Below are positions 11,680 to 24,235 of a DNA stretch of 64,000 bases, one piece after another. The notes beneath the pieces are model-generated. The model was not told where the DNA came from, made no database searches, and saw only the letters and a list, made by a program, of their open reading frames with translations. Source of the stretch: Chinchilla lanigera (taxonomy: Eukaryota; Chordata; Mammalia; Rodentia; Chinchillidae); NCBI RefSeq assembly GCF_000276665.1, contig NW_004955502.1, positions 3,032,493 to 3,096,492 of the forward strand, read 5' to 3'. Made by a program: the position numbers and the translations under genes. The first letter of the stretch is position 1, and every line of letters starts with the position of its first letter.

Positions 11680-12856
11680 TTTAAAACATTTTCCAAGTTT
11701 TTGCACATCTAGAGAAATCACCAGAGTAAAAATAAAACCCACAAATTGGGAAAAAATTTTAGCCGACTGCCCCTCAGACAAACAACTTCTACCTAGAACA
11801 TATAAAGAACTAAAAAAATCAGCTCCCCCAAATTTAAAGACTCAATCCAAAAATTAGCATCTGAGATGAATACACACTTCTCACATGAAGAAATACAAAT
11901 GGCAAATAAATACATGAAAAAATGTTCAACATCACCAGTCATTCAAGAAATGCAAATTAAAACAACACTGAGACTCCATCTCACTCCTGAAAGAATGGCT
12001 ATCATCAAGAAATCAACCAATAACAAATGCTGCCAAGACAGTGGAGAGAAAGGAATCCTTCTCCACTATTGGGGGAGTGCAGACTGGTACAACCGCTGTG
12101 GAGATCAGTCTGGAGATTCCTCAGTAAACTAGGACTAGAGGTCCCATTCAACCCAGCTATCTTCCTTTTGGATATTTTTCCAGAAGAACTACAAACATAC
12201 CACAGCAATATATGTGCACCCCTGTTTATAGCTGCTCAACTTATTGTAGCTAAATGGTGGAAGCAACCCAAATGCCCATCCACTGAGGAATGGATAAAAA
12301 AGATGTGGTATTTTTAAATAATGGAATATTACTCAGTTATAAAGAAAGATAAACTTGAGGCTTTCATAGGTAAATGGATGCAACTAGAGTCCATATTCAT
12401 AAGTGAAATAAATTAGACCCCCATGTGCAAATACTGGTAGAATACTAGTGTAGAAACCTGAAAGTAAATAAAATCTGAAAGGTACAAAAGATATTGTGAA
12501 AGGGAAAGAAACTGCTCAAAGGGAGGTAACAACTGGGATGAGGGAAAAGAAAGAAAGAAGGGAAAAAATATGCATATTTGTATTTCTATATACACACACA
12601 GGATAGCTGAGAGAGTGGTACCACTGACTTCTATTGCTTTATTGAAAGGAACAGTTAATGTTTAATTGTCTGATCAATCCTGCATGCCTATATTTAACTG
12701 AGTCACCAACTTGAAGATAACAATATATACAACAACCATTGTTAATTTCCTATCACTTTGTCTGAAATTCTGCATTGCTTCTATTGTTTGTGTGTTGTTT
12801 TGTTTATGTCTGTTTGTTAATGTGTTTTCATTCTTTATCTTTAAAAGTAAAAAAAA
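11680..12856 (+). mobile_element. L1 3' end (ORF2 C-terminus and 3' UTR), 5'-truncated
   Basis: Translations give L1 ORF2 C-terminal phrases ([34 protein letters not shown]) in a frame that is later broken. The 3' UTR ends with the module 'acaacaaccattgttaattt', a T/G-rich stretch and poly(A) near 12847-12856. The same 3' module recurs at 21.9, 32.9 and 61.3-61.7 kb. Confidence 0.9.
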
Positions 12857-13380
12857 AAATTAAAACAAATTTCCACATAAATGTGGCTGGTTTGTGCAGA
12901 GAAGGGCAAAACACCCTAACATGCTTGGCTTTCTTTGCAGCCACAGCAGCACCTATTTTTTCAGATTCAATTTTCAATACATTCTCTACAAACTGCATGC
13001 ATGCATTTCTCGCCAATCCTAAGTGAAGTTCTATAAAGGAATGTGTTTCAGAGTAATGTGTACCCATAGCATTTCTTTACAGGTTCATCGTTTATCAGTA
13101 ATTAATTCTCTAAATTTTAACATGGAAATCTTATACGTACCCCATTGTTGGTGTGTACGATAGTCACTTAAAAACGCTACACCCCAAATTAGCTATATTA
13201 CAATTTTTTATACCATTTTAGTCTTAAGGAACTGTAATATGATGACATCTGGCCTGCTAACCCAATGCCTTCCTTTGCATTACTGTAATCAAAGATAAGA
13301 TCAGGTTTTATGTTTCTAGGTTTTCCTTCAATCAACGTACATGTATGAGTTTTACAAGTCACTAACATACAAATGGTTCT

Positions 13381-13540
13381 TTTTTTTTTTTTTTTTGTCT
13401 TTTTGAGACAAGGTCTGCTATGTAGTTCAGGCTGGCTTTGAGCTTACTTTATAGCCTAGGCTGGTCTTGAACTCGCAACAATCCTCCTGCCTTAGCCTCA
13501 CAAGTGCTGAGGTTACAGGTGTGTGCCAGCATGCCCTGCT
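13381..13540 (-). repeat. B1 SINE with direct repeats
   Basis: Minus-strand B1 with T16 tail, flanked by acaaatggttctttt. Confidence 0.9.
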
Positions 13541-13790
13541 CACAAATGGTTCTTTTATCACTTCATTTAACAAATTTACAGCAGGATGGTTTTCAAAGTT
13601 TATGATTTCACTGGATTTTTGTTTTGTGTTTGCTCATATTGGTAAAATTTTTCAATTTGGCTATACTGTGCTACAAAAGTATGTTTTTTCGTAAAAGTTC
13701 TTGTACAAGGGATACACTCAAATAATTATCTGCACAGAGTGTGTGGTGTTAAATAATAAGCCATTCGATAACTTCAAGATATTTTAAGAG

Positions 13791-13865
13791 CTGGGGATTT
13801 AGCTCATGGTAGAATGCTTGGTTTAGCAAGCGGGAAGCCCTGGGTTCGGTCAACACCAAAATATT
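13791..13865 (+). repeat. ID SINE, classical type
   Basis: 'ctggggatttagctcatgg' to 'ccctgggttcggtcaacacc' with a short tail. Confidence 0.75.
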
Positions 13866-13924
13866 AAGCTAAAAAAGACATTAAAAAAATCGTAAGAATG
13901 CCTATGCACTAGAGGGTTTGCATT

Positions 13925-14036
13925 TTTCTTTTTTGTTTTTTTTTTTTTTGGTTTTTCTCCGGTACCGGGAACCGAACTCACGACCTTGCGCTTGCCAGGA
14001 AGGCGCTTTTTGCCGCTGAGCTAAATCCCCAGCCCC
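13925..14036 (-). repeat. ID SINE with direct repeats
   Basis: Complete element with long T/G tail; agggtttgca flanks both sides. Confidence 0.9.
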
Positions 14037-14503
14037 AGGGTTTGCAGTTTTTCTGACATAAACATGTAAATCATAGGTGTGAAGATTAGGCAAACACAAT
14101 TTATATAATTTTATCCTGTATTTGTGCTGTTTTCCTTTGATGGATTAGTGAAAAAGCAGTTATCTTCCCATAAAAATCAGACTTTTATCACTACATTTTT
14201 TGCAGGTTTTAGTGCATTCTTAATGTACTCTAATAATTTCCTCCACGATTTTTCTAAATTTATTCAAAGGATCCTCAGTTCTGTACATGGTATTGTCAGA
14301 GAAATGTAAATAATTCAAAATATAATTTTGAAAAAATATATATAATTTTGAATTATACACGTAAACAATTCAAAATAGCCACAAAATGATTGTGTTACAT
14401 GGCATTCTTTATACATCCATTGGGACACATACTATTTTAAGGCCGATACAATCTGTTATCTGGTAAATAGTACCATCCTCATAATAATGTAACCATAAAA
14501 ATT

Positions 14504-14603
14504 TCCTTTTTCTTTTCTGTTTTTTTTCTGGTACCAGGAATTGAACTCATGACCTTGTGCTTGCCAGGCAGGTGCTGTGCCACTGAGCTAAATCCCCAGC
14601 CCC
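14504..14603 (-). repeat. ID SINE with direct repeats
   Basis: Complete element flanked by taaccataaaaattt on both sides. Confidence 0.9.
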
Positions 14604-15088
14604 TCATAACCATAAAAATTTTCATCTCACTAATTATAACAGATTCCAGGCATTGCTGATGTTTTGTTCTTTTTGCATTAAAGCTACATATCTGTTTCTA
14701 CAACTATAATTTTGAGTGTATATATGAATAATTTAAACAACGCAAAAGGATTACTGCAGTTAATATTTCTTATTAGAAATTCTGCATTTCACAGTTCTGT
14801 GTGCTCCTGTTTTGTCATATTTCTTTCTATTATCAGCTGTGTTCTTCCTTTTGATCTTCTACATTCATATCCAAATCTGCACTATGTTCATTGAATGTAC
14901 TGGCCACAAAATTACATTCATCTAACTCTAATGCACCTTCATCTGGCCTTTTCCTCTGATGAAGTACAGTTACAGATTCATCTGATGAATCATCCATTTT
15001 CTGTGTCTGACACTCTAATGGAAAAAATTTTTTACAGAACAGAAATACTCTTAAAATTGAAAAAAAAAAAAAAAAAATTGAAAAACAA

Positions 15089-15228
15089 GCCAGGCAGAGT
15101 GGCACATGCCTATAATCCCAGCACTAGGGAAGTTGAGGCAGGAGCGCCACAAATTTGAGGGCAGCCTAGATTACACAGTGAGTTCACAGCCAGCCTAAAC
15201 TACATCGTGAGACCCTGTCTCAAAAACA
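15089..15228 (+). repeat. B1 SINE
   Basis: Plus-strand B1 with the internal duplication, from 'gccaggcagagtggcacatg' to 'accctgtctc'. Confidence 0.88.
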
Positions 15229-15965
15229 AAGAAGTGAAAAATGAATAGGTTATAATATGTATATACATATGTGTACAAAAATTATGTATTATTTACAAAT
15301 GAAATCCCAAACAAAAATGAGAAGAACCATCATGGAACAACAAAGCAGTAATAAAAGAGAAATTTACCACTGAACTTCACACATTCAGGAAAGAGCTATA
15401 ATTCATGTTTCACGGCTGGGAGGCTCTGACTTAATTTTAAGAAGACTGGTAAAAGTGATTAGATCCATTTGTACCACCAATGGTTCAAGCTGTCTGCCTG
15501 ATGGGACTGCCACGCATGTGGCACCAGTGCTTCAAACCAGCAGGATCTTGTTAATAATAATATAGCTGTGAAATACCGAGTATTTCTGCTTTAGCGTCTT
15601 ATGTTAACAAAAGAGCATAACGCAGGTTAGCTATATAACATATGAGACAATCAAGTCAAATGAGAGCCACCCAGCAGCAAGTCATATGAACTACAGCCCT
15701 GACATGAACATGTTAAATACATGAATGAATAAATGAGCATTACCTGATGAGCTCAAGGACAACTTACATTGTATATACCAAAAATATACTTGGGCCAAAG
15801 AAGGAAATCGACTGGCAAAGTAGGCCATTATGAAGTCATATTAGTTTCATTAAGACTGAATTTGAGCATCTTATATGTTTATTAAAAACGGAATAAAACA
15901 GACACACTTTGTGCCTTAAGCCGTTCAGGAAGCTCAGTAACCTTAGTACAATCTCTAAAGATTAC

Positions 15966-16077
15966 CTGGCATTTTTAGCCACTGGTCCACACACAGTCTT
16001 GCTGCTTCTGTATCAGAATGTCCTTGAATAAATTCCAATTCTTGTAACCCATGGGCATGCTGAAAATCGATTTTTTC
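15966..16077 (-). CDS. ZNF451: ZNF451 coding exon 5
   Basis: The 112-nt exon encodes EKIDFQHAHGLQELEFIQGH, then SDTEAARLCVDQWLKMP, and the first base of a Gly codon. It is very close to ZNF451 of other mammals (one visible Arg to Gln change). The acceptor is tctttag and the donor gtaatc, so it starts in phase 0 and ends one base into a codon, which the next exon completes with GA. It links the helical region to the first C2H2 finger. No catalytic motif is present. Confidence 0.95.
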
Positions 16078-16365
16078 CTAAAGATATTAAGAAAAAATTC
16101 AATTGACTTATGATTACTAACCAGTCTCCTTGGGGAAAATAATCTGACATACCAATGATCAGAAATTACTGATTACTCTTTATTCTACAAACTCTACATA
16201 GAGAAATCTATACCAAAGCTATATATACATCAAAATAAAGTTTCATGCTCTACAATGCTGATACCAATGTTATTTGCTTAAAGTTGCCTATAATGTACAT
16301 CTGTCTCCAAGTGTTTAAGTAATTATGTTACGTACATTTGATTAGGAACACTAAAACAATTTTTC

Positions 16366-16510
16366 AGCTGTTTGGTAGATGTCTATAATACCAGTACTTT
16401 GAGGGGCAAGTCCAGACTAGAAAGCCCCTGCCTCAAAATAAAAAACTGGACAGGGTTAAGGTTGCAGCTCAGTAAGAAGGACCTGGGTTCAGTCCCTGTT
16501 ACTGCCTTCC
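16366..16510 (+). repeat. B1-ID dimer SINE, diverged
   Basis: A short B1-like left half ('tgtctataataccagtactt') is linked by AAAATAAAAAA to an ID-like right half ('ggttgcagctcagtaagaag'). Confidence 0.65.
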
Positions 16511-16769
16511 TCCCCAAACACAGTGCTGTGGGAACATACCTTTGGTATCAAGAACATCAACAAATTACATTAACTGAGTCAAAATATTAACGAAGAATTT
16601 TAATTTATATGCAACTATATTTGAAGAGGGTAAAAAGGCTATATATTAAGTATTGTTATAGATATCTCTGGGAATAGAAAGAGGACCATAATAAATATTT
16701 GTTCAATGAATATTACTATCAGACACATTGGCATTAATTTTGTCTTATGATGAAGTATTTTTTGCGATC

Positions 16770-16985
16770 TAGATCAAGCGTTGGCAAACCTTCTCTAAAA
16801 AGGACCGGGGAAGCAACTATTTGGGGTTTTGCAGGCTATTGGGTTTCTACTATAACTTCTTAACTTGCTGTTGTAGCATGAAAGCAGCCACAGGCAGTAT
16901 GCAAACAAGTATGGTAGTATGCCGGTAAACCTCGACTGTATTTACAGAACAGGCCACAGGCCAGGGCCAAATGCTAACCTACATG
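16770..16985 (+). mobile_element. hAT/Charlie-type DNA transposon fossil
   Basis: The diagnostic order 'ttggcaaaccttctctaaaa', 'ttgtagcatgaaagcagcca', 'ctgtatttacagaacaggcc' matches a common MER/Charlie-type non-autonomous hAT of mammals. Ends not defined. Confidence 0.7.
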
Positions 16986-17059
16986 CTTTAGTGGAAGATG
17001 GTAGAGTCTCCGAATGTTTCTGGTTATACTATCCACAAATTTATGTTCATACCCACTAA

Positions 17060-17326
17060 CCATGCTGTATTCTAACAATATTTACTGACCACCTGCCATG
17101 TGGAGGCACTGTTCTAAAAGGATGTTAGCTTTAATTCTCATAATAAGCCTATCAAATAGGTACTATTATTATTATTCCTATTTTATGGAGGAAAGACTTG
17201 GGTACACAGAGGTCTAATAAATTGCCTGGCAATTTATAACAATGTCAGGTTCCAAACTCTGGCAATCCAATTCTAGAAATCATGCTCTCCATGAGCACAT
17301 TGAGTTTGCTCTTGAGAAGATTTCTA
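17060..17326 (+). repeat. MIR SINE
   Basis: MIR order: 'accacctgccatgtggaggc', 'attattcctattttatggag', 'gcctggcaatttataacaa', 'tctagaaatcatgctct'. Part of it (17181-17326) is duplicated at 19761-19904. Confidence 0.8.
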
Positions 17327-18600
17327 CAATGGTCAACCCTTCATGTTCCACACGCATGCTTTTGACCAACTAGTGATTGAAAACTCTGGGTTAAAAAATT
17401 GTATCTGTACTGAAAATGCATTCTTTTATCTTTTATTTCCTCAGCAGTACAAGTGGAACAAATACACAGCACTTACATTGTAGTTGGTATTATCGATAAT
17501 CTAGAGAGAATTTTAAGAAGAGGGGAAGATGTGAATAGCTCACACTAAACACTACACTATTATATATAAGAGACTTGACCAGTCACAAAGTTTGATATTC
17601 AGGATGATCTCGCAAATACTGAAAGACAACAGTACTCAAAAAGAAATCAGAGTCTAAAACACTGCACTTGAAAGACAAACAGAATAAAGTAGAGTCTAGT
17701 TAGCAATATAACAAGATTTCCTATAATGAAGGGGAAGTAGAGGGAAAAGATGGATCAAGATTTAATCTGAATCTATAGAATAGTTCTCAAAGTACAGCTG
17801 AAGAATACTAATTCTCAAGAACGTTACCATGCATTATGTAAAGATCGTTACCATGCATCATGCAGCTCCTATAGAACTCTCTGCAATAGACCAAGCAAGT
17901 ATAGAGACACTGGTCTGAATACAAAATATTAAAGGACCCCTCGTGCAGGACTTCCTAGTCCTAGGTGTTCGTGTGCACTGAGATTTTTCTCAACATCACA
18001 AATGACCAGCCCCTTTCAAAACTTCATCACAATAACAGCTCTTCAACTATTAAGTATTACTATACACCAGGTAACAGACCACTTAAACAATTTCTAACCA
18101 ATGACAATCTTTTGAGAAACTTCTCAGGCATCTCTTAAATAGAATTTGAACTCTGTGAACACAGTCACTGCTCAAAAACCTTTATTGGCTGTAATCAGTA
18201 TGAAAGTGCCACCCTTCTCCTGTCACAAAGCTGTTCCACACACTCTAGGGCCCCTGTCCTTGAGGTCATTTTAACTTTGGAACAGGAATAGTCAAAGCTG
18301 GGACCTGCTCAGCACAACACCTGATCTGAAAGTGAAGTTTCCAGTAAGGATTTTAATGAGTCTTTTTTTTTTTTTTTAAATCTCTCAATTGCAAAAGAAT
18401 GACAACTTACTTTAAGGACACCAAATTTCCTAAATGCCTAAAATAGAAGACATGTTCTATATTTTTAGCTAGAATTATCACCAATTAGAATTATAAAAAT
18501 TATTTCTATTTCCATTTCATTAGTTTCCTTGCTCGGTACCTTTTATTTGACTAGTTTTATGTATGTGTGTGTTTTGTCATCTAGTTTTAAAAATCAAGCT

Positions 18601-18776
18601 AGCTGGGTGTCATGGTCCATGTGTGTAATCCCAGCACTCAGGAGGCTGAGGCAGAAGGATCAACATGAGTTCGAGGCCAGCCTGGGCTACACAGTGAGTT
18701 CAAGGCCAACCTGAACTCACATTATAGAATGAGACCCTGACTCAAAAAACAAATAATAATAATAATAATAATAATA
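18601..18776 (+). repeat. B1 SINE with (AAT)n tail
   Basis: Full B1 with two 'gagttc.aggcca' blocks and a tail that expanded to an AAT microsatellite (about 18750-18776). 'aaaatcaag' flanks both sides. Confidence 0.9.
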
Positions 18777-19760
18777 AAATCAAGTTATCAATGAAGGGAA
18801 TCAAATAAGAAAAAATCATGGATGAATAGCAAGCAAGGGACTAAAGCATCTGTTTTGGGTAATTTTCTTCCCTTAAAAAAAACAAAATCTAGACAAATTA
18901 ATTTTTTAATTGACTAAACAAAACATTTAAAAGTGAGACTTCTGGGAAGATGGTAGAGTGGCAAGCAGCAGAGGAAGTCTTTCTGCTACATTCCAGCAAC
19001 GTGAGGAACAGAAGGACGGAAGTGGGTCCCCTGGACCCAGGGAGGCCCTGAAGTGCCTTCTCCCTGAGTGAGAAGAGCAGTTCAAACCTGCAGACACACG
19101 GCAACCAGGGAATAACGAGGTCTCCAAGGAGAGACATAGCAGTGGAAGGGAACAGAGGACCTGAAAGGCTGCACTAGCTGAGGATTAGGGCTGAGAGCTC
19201 GGTCGTGCTGCGGAAGAAAATGACTGGCTGGGAGCAATCTTGCAGAGGGGTCAACTGAGCTCAGAACAACTGCTGGGTTCACCTAGTGGAGGTGTGCTGA
19301 CTGCTGCAGCCAGAATGTGTCTGGTCTGGGCTCCACTGCCAGAGTACAGCCTGAACTTTGGGGGAAATCAAGGTGCAGGCTCTCCGGGATTATCCACTAC
19401 ACCACAAGTAAGCTATGGCTGGCTTGCTGGGATAAATCCACTCGGATCTGGACTCTTGTCTCCACATGCTACCAGTGACAGCCGAGACATACCTGGAAGT
19501 GAACAGTTTTGTTTTCCTTTTCACTCTTTATTTGTTCTTTTCTTCATTGTTTGATTTTGTTTTTATGAGTGTTAACATGATTTCTACTTTCTCTTGTAGT
19601 TCTTGTTCTGTTATTCCTTTTATTTCTTCCTTCGCTCCTTCCCGGTCATCTGCATGTTTCCCAAAGTAAGCATGATCCCTCCTTTCTCCTTCAGCTTGCT
19701 TCTAAACGTTTCCTCTTCTACTATTTCTTCCCCGTCCCCCCCAGCCCCTTTAAAATTCCC

Positions 19761-19904
19761 ATTTATGAAGGAAAGATTTGGGTACGGAGAAGTCTAACTA
19801 ATTGCCCTGACAATGTATAATGTCAGGATCCAAACTCTGGCAATTCAATTCTAGAAATCATGCTCTCCATGAGCACTTCGTGTTTGCTCTTGACAAGATT
19901 TCTA
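19761..19904 (+). repeat. Local duplication of 17181-17326 inside the L1
   Basis: About 144 bp closely matching the MIR-containing segment 2.58 kb to the left, including the non-MIR end 'catgctctccatgagcac' and 'agatttcta'. Same orientation. Confidence 0.85.
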
Positions 19905-20063
19905 ACACAGATTAAGCTAATGTGAGGACAGGATCTCAGATATTAAAAAAAAAAGGCCTGCAGTTAGCCAGCATGAAGAGATAGATTTCTTAAAAATAGG
20001 AAAGGACCACAAGAAATCAATCCGGCAGCTTCCAGATGATGCCACGAAGGATAACATAAATTT

Positions 20064-20147
20064 TTTTTTCTTCCAGTACCAGGAATCGAACTCAAGACCT
20101 CATGCTTGCCAGGCAGGCGCTGTGCCACTGAGCTAAATCCCCAGCCT
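20064..20147 (-). repeat. ID SINE inserted in L1
   Basis: Flanked by the 15-bp repeat ggataacataaattt (20049-20063 and 20148-20162), interrupting L1 ORF1. Confidence 0.93.
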
Positions 20148-20727
20148 GGATAACATAAATTTGATTGGAGTCAATGAAAAAGAAGGAGATAGCACAAATG
20201 ATACAAAAAACCTGTTCACAGACATCATGGCAGGAAAGTTTCTTGGAGGGAAAAAGATTTGACGTACAGATAAGTGAGATATAAAGAACTCTAGTGATGA
20301 CAAAAAAAATCTATAGCAAGGCATATGACAGTCAAGATTCCAGAAATTCGATACAAGAACACAATATTAAAAGCTGTTGAAGAAACGAATCATAGTTGAC
20401 TTCTCAACACAAACCTTCAAGTCAAGGAAAGCTTGGAGTGAAGTATTTCAACCCCTAATAAAAAACAACCTCCATCCCAGACTGATGTACCCCACCAAAC
20501 TATCTTTCAAAATTGATCGAAAATTCCATGACAAAGAACACCTGAGGAAATTCATGAACCACACCAGCACTCTAAAATGTTCTGAAGGACATTCTAGAAA
20601 GAGACAACAAGGACTACAACTCCACTGACACCAACAGAATGAGTCCACTGGGCAAGAAATTAAACAGAGAGTAAAGACAAGGAGACAACAAGAGGAAACT
20701 CTATTCCAAGGATAACATTAACTGTAA

Positions 20728-20805
20728 TCGCCTGCCTGGCAAGCGCAAGGTCGTGAGTTCGGTTCCTGGTACTGGAGAAAAACAAAAAACAAAAAAACCA
20801 AAAAC
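20728..20805 (+). repeat. 5'-truncated ID SINE inserted in L1
   Basis: Lacks the tRNA-like start (begins at 'cgcctgcctggcaagcgcaa') but has an A-rich tail and a perfect 13-bp duplication acattaactgtaa (20715-20727 and 20806-20818). Confidence 0.92.
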
Positions 20806-21872
20806 ACATTAACTGTAACCATCAATGTTAATGGTTTCAATTCACCAATCAAAAGAATCAGATTGGCAGAACGGATCAAGAAGCAAGATCCAAAAATATG
20901 CTGCACACAAGAAACACATTGTATTAAGAATGAAATTTATAGCCAAAAAGAAGGACAAGACTACTCCATGTGACAGGAACTAAAAAAAAAAAAAAAAAAA
21001 AGTAGGGCTAGCTATTTTATTTGCAGACAAAGTAGATTTTAAGCCAAAAGAGACAAAGAACAGAGAAGGTCACTAGATCATTGTGAAGGGAACAACTCAA
21101 GAGGAGGAGATAACAATCATAAATATATATGCAACAAATAGCACATCCAATTATACAGAACAAATACTAATGTTCATGAAAAACCAAATACATTTACTAA
21201 TACAACTGTATAGGGGGACCTCAATACCTCACTGTCACAAATAGATCAACTAGACCAAAAAAAAAAAAAAAAAAAGCAATATTAGAACCGAACCAAACTT
21301 TTGAACAAATGGACTTAGATGTCTACAAAGTGTTCCACCCGACAACATCAGATAAACATTCTTCTCAGCTGCACATGGGGACATTCTCCAAAACAGACCA
21401 CCTACTAGCCCACAGAACATGCTTAAGTAACTGCAAAGGAACTGAAACCGGCCCATGCATAGTGTCAGAGCATAGTGTAATGAAATTGGAAATCCACGGC
21501 AAAAGAAACCAGAAGAACTTCATAAACACATGACAACTAAATAACACGCCTCCTGAACAGCTGAAATTAAAGAAGAAATTAAAAAGTTTTTACAATTAAA
21601 CAATAACCCCAATATACAATCCCAATATAATAAATATCCAATATAATAAAATCCCAATATAATAAATACAAATCCCAATATAATGAAGAAGATTAAAATT
21701 ATACCTGTATCTTTCAACATGAAGTAAAATAAAACCTAAATGGATCAAAAATCTAAATATCAAAACAGAATCTGCTAGGAGACAGAATAGGTAGAACTCT
21801 TACAGACACTGGTGTAGGCAAAGCCTTAATAAACAAAACCCCAAATGCACAGGAACTATCACCAAGAATCAC

Positions 21873-22017
21873 AGTATGTAATGTAGCAACCATTGTTAAT
21901 TCCTATCATTTTGTTTTGAGGTCATGTATCACTTTTGTTGTTTTTGTGTTGTTTTGATTTTGTTTTCATTGTTGTTTTGTTAGTTTTTTAAATTTTTAAA
22001 ATAAAAAAGAAAAGATA
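21873..22017 (+). mobile_element. Short L1 3'-end copy nested in the L1
   Basis: Only the L1 3' module ('gcaaccattgttaattcc', T/G-rich stretch, A-rich end) is present. It interrupts the ORF2 C-terminus, which resumes directly after it ('ttttgcacagcaaaagaaac'). It is an extreme 5'-truncation; no clear target duplication seen. Confidence 0.7.
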
Positions 22018-23579
22018 CCAAAAAAACCCCTTTTGCACAGCAAAAGAAACTACCAACAGAGTGAAGGGACAATACACAATGTGGGAAAAAAATGTTTGTT
22101 AGCTGTTCCTCAGACAAAGGACCACTATCTAGAATATATAAGGAAAAAAAATCAGACCCTCCAAACTTAACAACCTAATTCAAAAATGGGCATCTGAAAT
22201 GAATAACTCTCAGATGAAGAAACAAAAATGGCAAATAAGTACATGAAATTGTTCAACATCATTGCTCATTTGAGAAATGCATATTAAAACAATGCTGAGA
22301 TTCCATCTCACTTCAGAAATAATGGTTATTATAAAACAACAACAAAAAAATCGACCAATAACAAATGTTGGCAAGGCTGTGGGCAAAAGGGAACATTTCT
22401 CCACTGTTGGTGGGAGTGTAGACTGTTGCAACCACTGTGGAAATCAGTGTGGCGATTCCTCAAAAAACTAAGACTAGAGGTCCCACTTGATATTCCTCTT
22501 CTTGGGATCTTCTTGAAAGAACTACAAGCATCATACCAGTGATATACGTGTACTCATTATGGCGGCACAGTCTGTAATAGCTAAATCTTGGAAACAACTC
22601 AAATGCCCATCAACTGATGAATGGATAAAGATTTTTTATACAACGGAGTATTACTCTGCCATAAAGAAGGATAAGCCTGAGACATTTCTAGGTAAATGGA
22701 TGCACCTAGAGACCAAACTCTTAAGTGAAACAAATCAGACACACATGTGTAAATACCACACTGTTTCTGTGGTATGAGAAACCAAAAGTTTAGAGAAGGA
22801 CCAACATGTAAAACAGATATTATGAAATAGGAAGAAAATATTAAAATGGAGGGAGGAACAAGGGAGGAGGCGGGAGCAAAGGAAAGAAGGGAAAAATAAA
22901 CAAAATGAGCAAAGAAGAAAAATGGAAACAAAGCTTTTGTAAATGGGGAGGGTAGAGGGGTTGAAAGGACAGTATGGGAATGAGAAAAGAAAAAGAATCA
23001 AGTTATATCAAGCACAAGTAAAAATTCTCTATGATGAATGCGATCAGTAGATATACCTAAAATGTATCAACAAATTTTTTTAAACTTTCCAGTTTTCAAA
23101 ATATTTCCTCAATGACAAGGTGATATGCTTAATACAATAAACCTTTACATGAGTCGATGCTTAAACTTTCCTTGAGAAAAACCTTAGTTGCCACAGTGAC
23201 TAACTACTATGTAAAATCCTGGGCTTATCACAAAAACTTTACTATGTGGGTGGCCTAGGAAAAGAAGCCAGCTTCAAGTGGGAAATCTGTAGAAACATAA
23301 GACAGTTTGTAAATGACTCACAAAAACAACAAATATATAGTAACACAGTTTTGGGTATAAAACTTCCTTAAAACTGAATCGTGTCTTACTAGGACAGTAA
23401 TGATACTGTTTTTCTGGAAAAAACATTTTAAACATAGAATATCACAGTCTAATTAGTATTCACCATAAAGTCCCCAAACTAACATTCTAAATCTAAAGAT
23501 TAATTTATACTGCATCACTTAGGAGATATTAAAAGAGGCTACAAAAATACACAAATTCCTCTATAATAACCAGTGGAAC

Positions 23580-23680
23580 AAAAAGTAAGTGACCTTCTAA
23601 GATCCAAACATTTGCTGGCAGAGCTGTGATCTGAACTGGAGCCTGTTTTAAGACTTCTAGTATGAATTTTTTACACAATG
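23580..23680 (+). repeat. MIR fragment
   Basis: MIR 3' half words: 'gtaagtgaccttctaagat', 'ggcagagctgtgatctgaac'. Confidence 0.55.
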
Positions 23681-24235
23681 CACTTGATAATGAGCAGAAT
23701 GCAGACATTTGTTAGTACTGGTGGAGCACTTTCATTTCACTTGGTGAAAGCAAGTCAAGGAAATTATGACACGCAAGATTCTTAACAAAGCTTCATTATC
23801 ACACAGATTCCTTCCAGCCAGCTTCACATTTCTTTTATCAACTGCTTAACTTGGAGAGATAGACTAAAGCTTGAGAAAGTGGTTTGATTCTGTGTGGCAA
23901 CCAAAAAGATAACTTTTCAATAGAACTCATTCTATAAAAGGCTTGAAAGAATCTTTTTACTCTCAGATAAAATAACCCTGAATGCTCAACCACTTTGAGA
24001 AATCCCAGGATTTTCAATTCTCAAAAACAAAGAACACATAGTTATATTTTTCTTTTCCAATACATATGTGAATCCAACAAACTAAAACTAGAGATACACT
24101 ATTACTAAATCAGTGAGTATGTAGGATACATGCTGAACGTGGATCTAATCATAAATTTTTCATTAAAGGTTTGTCTTTAGATTTTTACACACAAAACAAT
24201 AAATTAATAAAACACCAATTAAAATAGCCACATAC

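Larger units (their letters stand above)
18932..23080 (+). mobile_element. L1 copy, internally deleted and nested
   Basis: A 5' UTR-like block (18932-19755, 'cttctgggaagatggtagag' then a T-rich zone) is followed by a patch of local duplicated sequence (19761-19904). ORF1 remnants follow: the RRM-like NLIGVNEKEGD part and the C-terminal domain at 20377-20628 (VDFSTQTFKSRKAWSEVFQ). The ORF2 endonuclease start is near 20.8 kb (INVNGFNSPIKR). A large central deletion removes the RT. ORF2 C-terminal sequence resumes at 21.72 kb, and the 3' UTR runs to about 23080. Two ID elements and a short L1 3' end are inserted in it. Antisense to ZNF451; no intact frame. Confidence 0.88.

Noticed and set aside
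19240..19554. 104-codon plus-strand frame in the L1 5' region
   Set aside because: It lies in the 5' UTR-like block with no ORF1 homology; ORF1 remnants start later near 20.16 kb.
22735..23001. Phe/Ser/Leu-rich minus-strand frame resembling a membrane protein
   Set aside because: It is the antisense of the purine-rich L1 3' UTR; hydrophobicity follows from T/C-rich codons.
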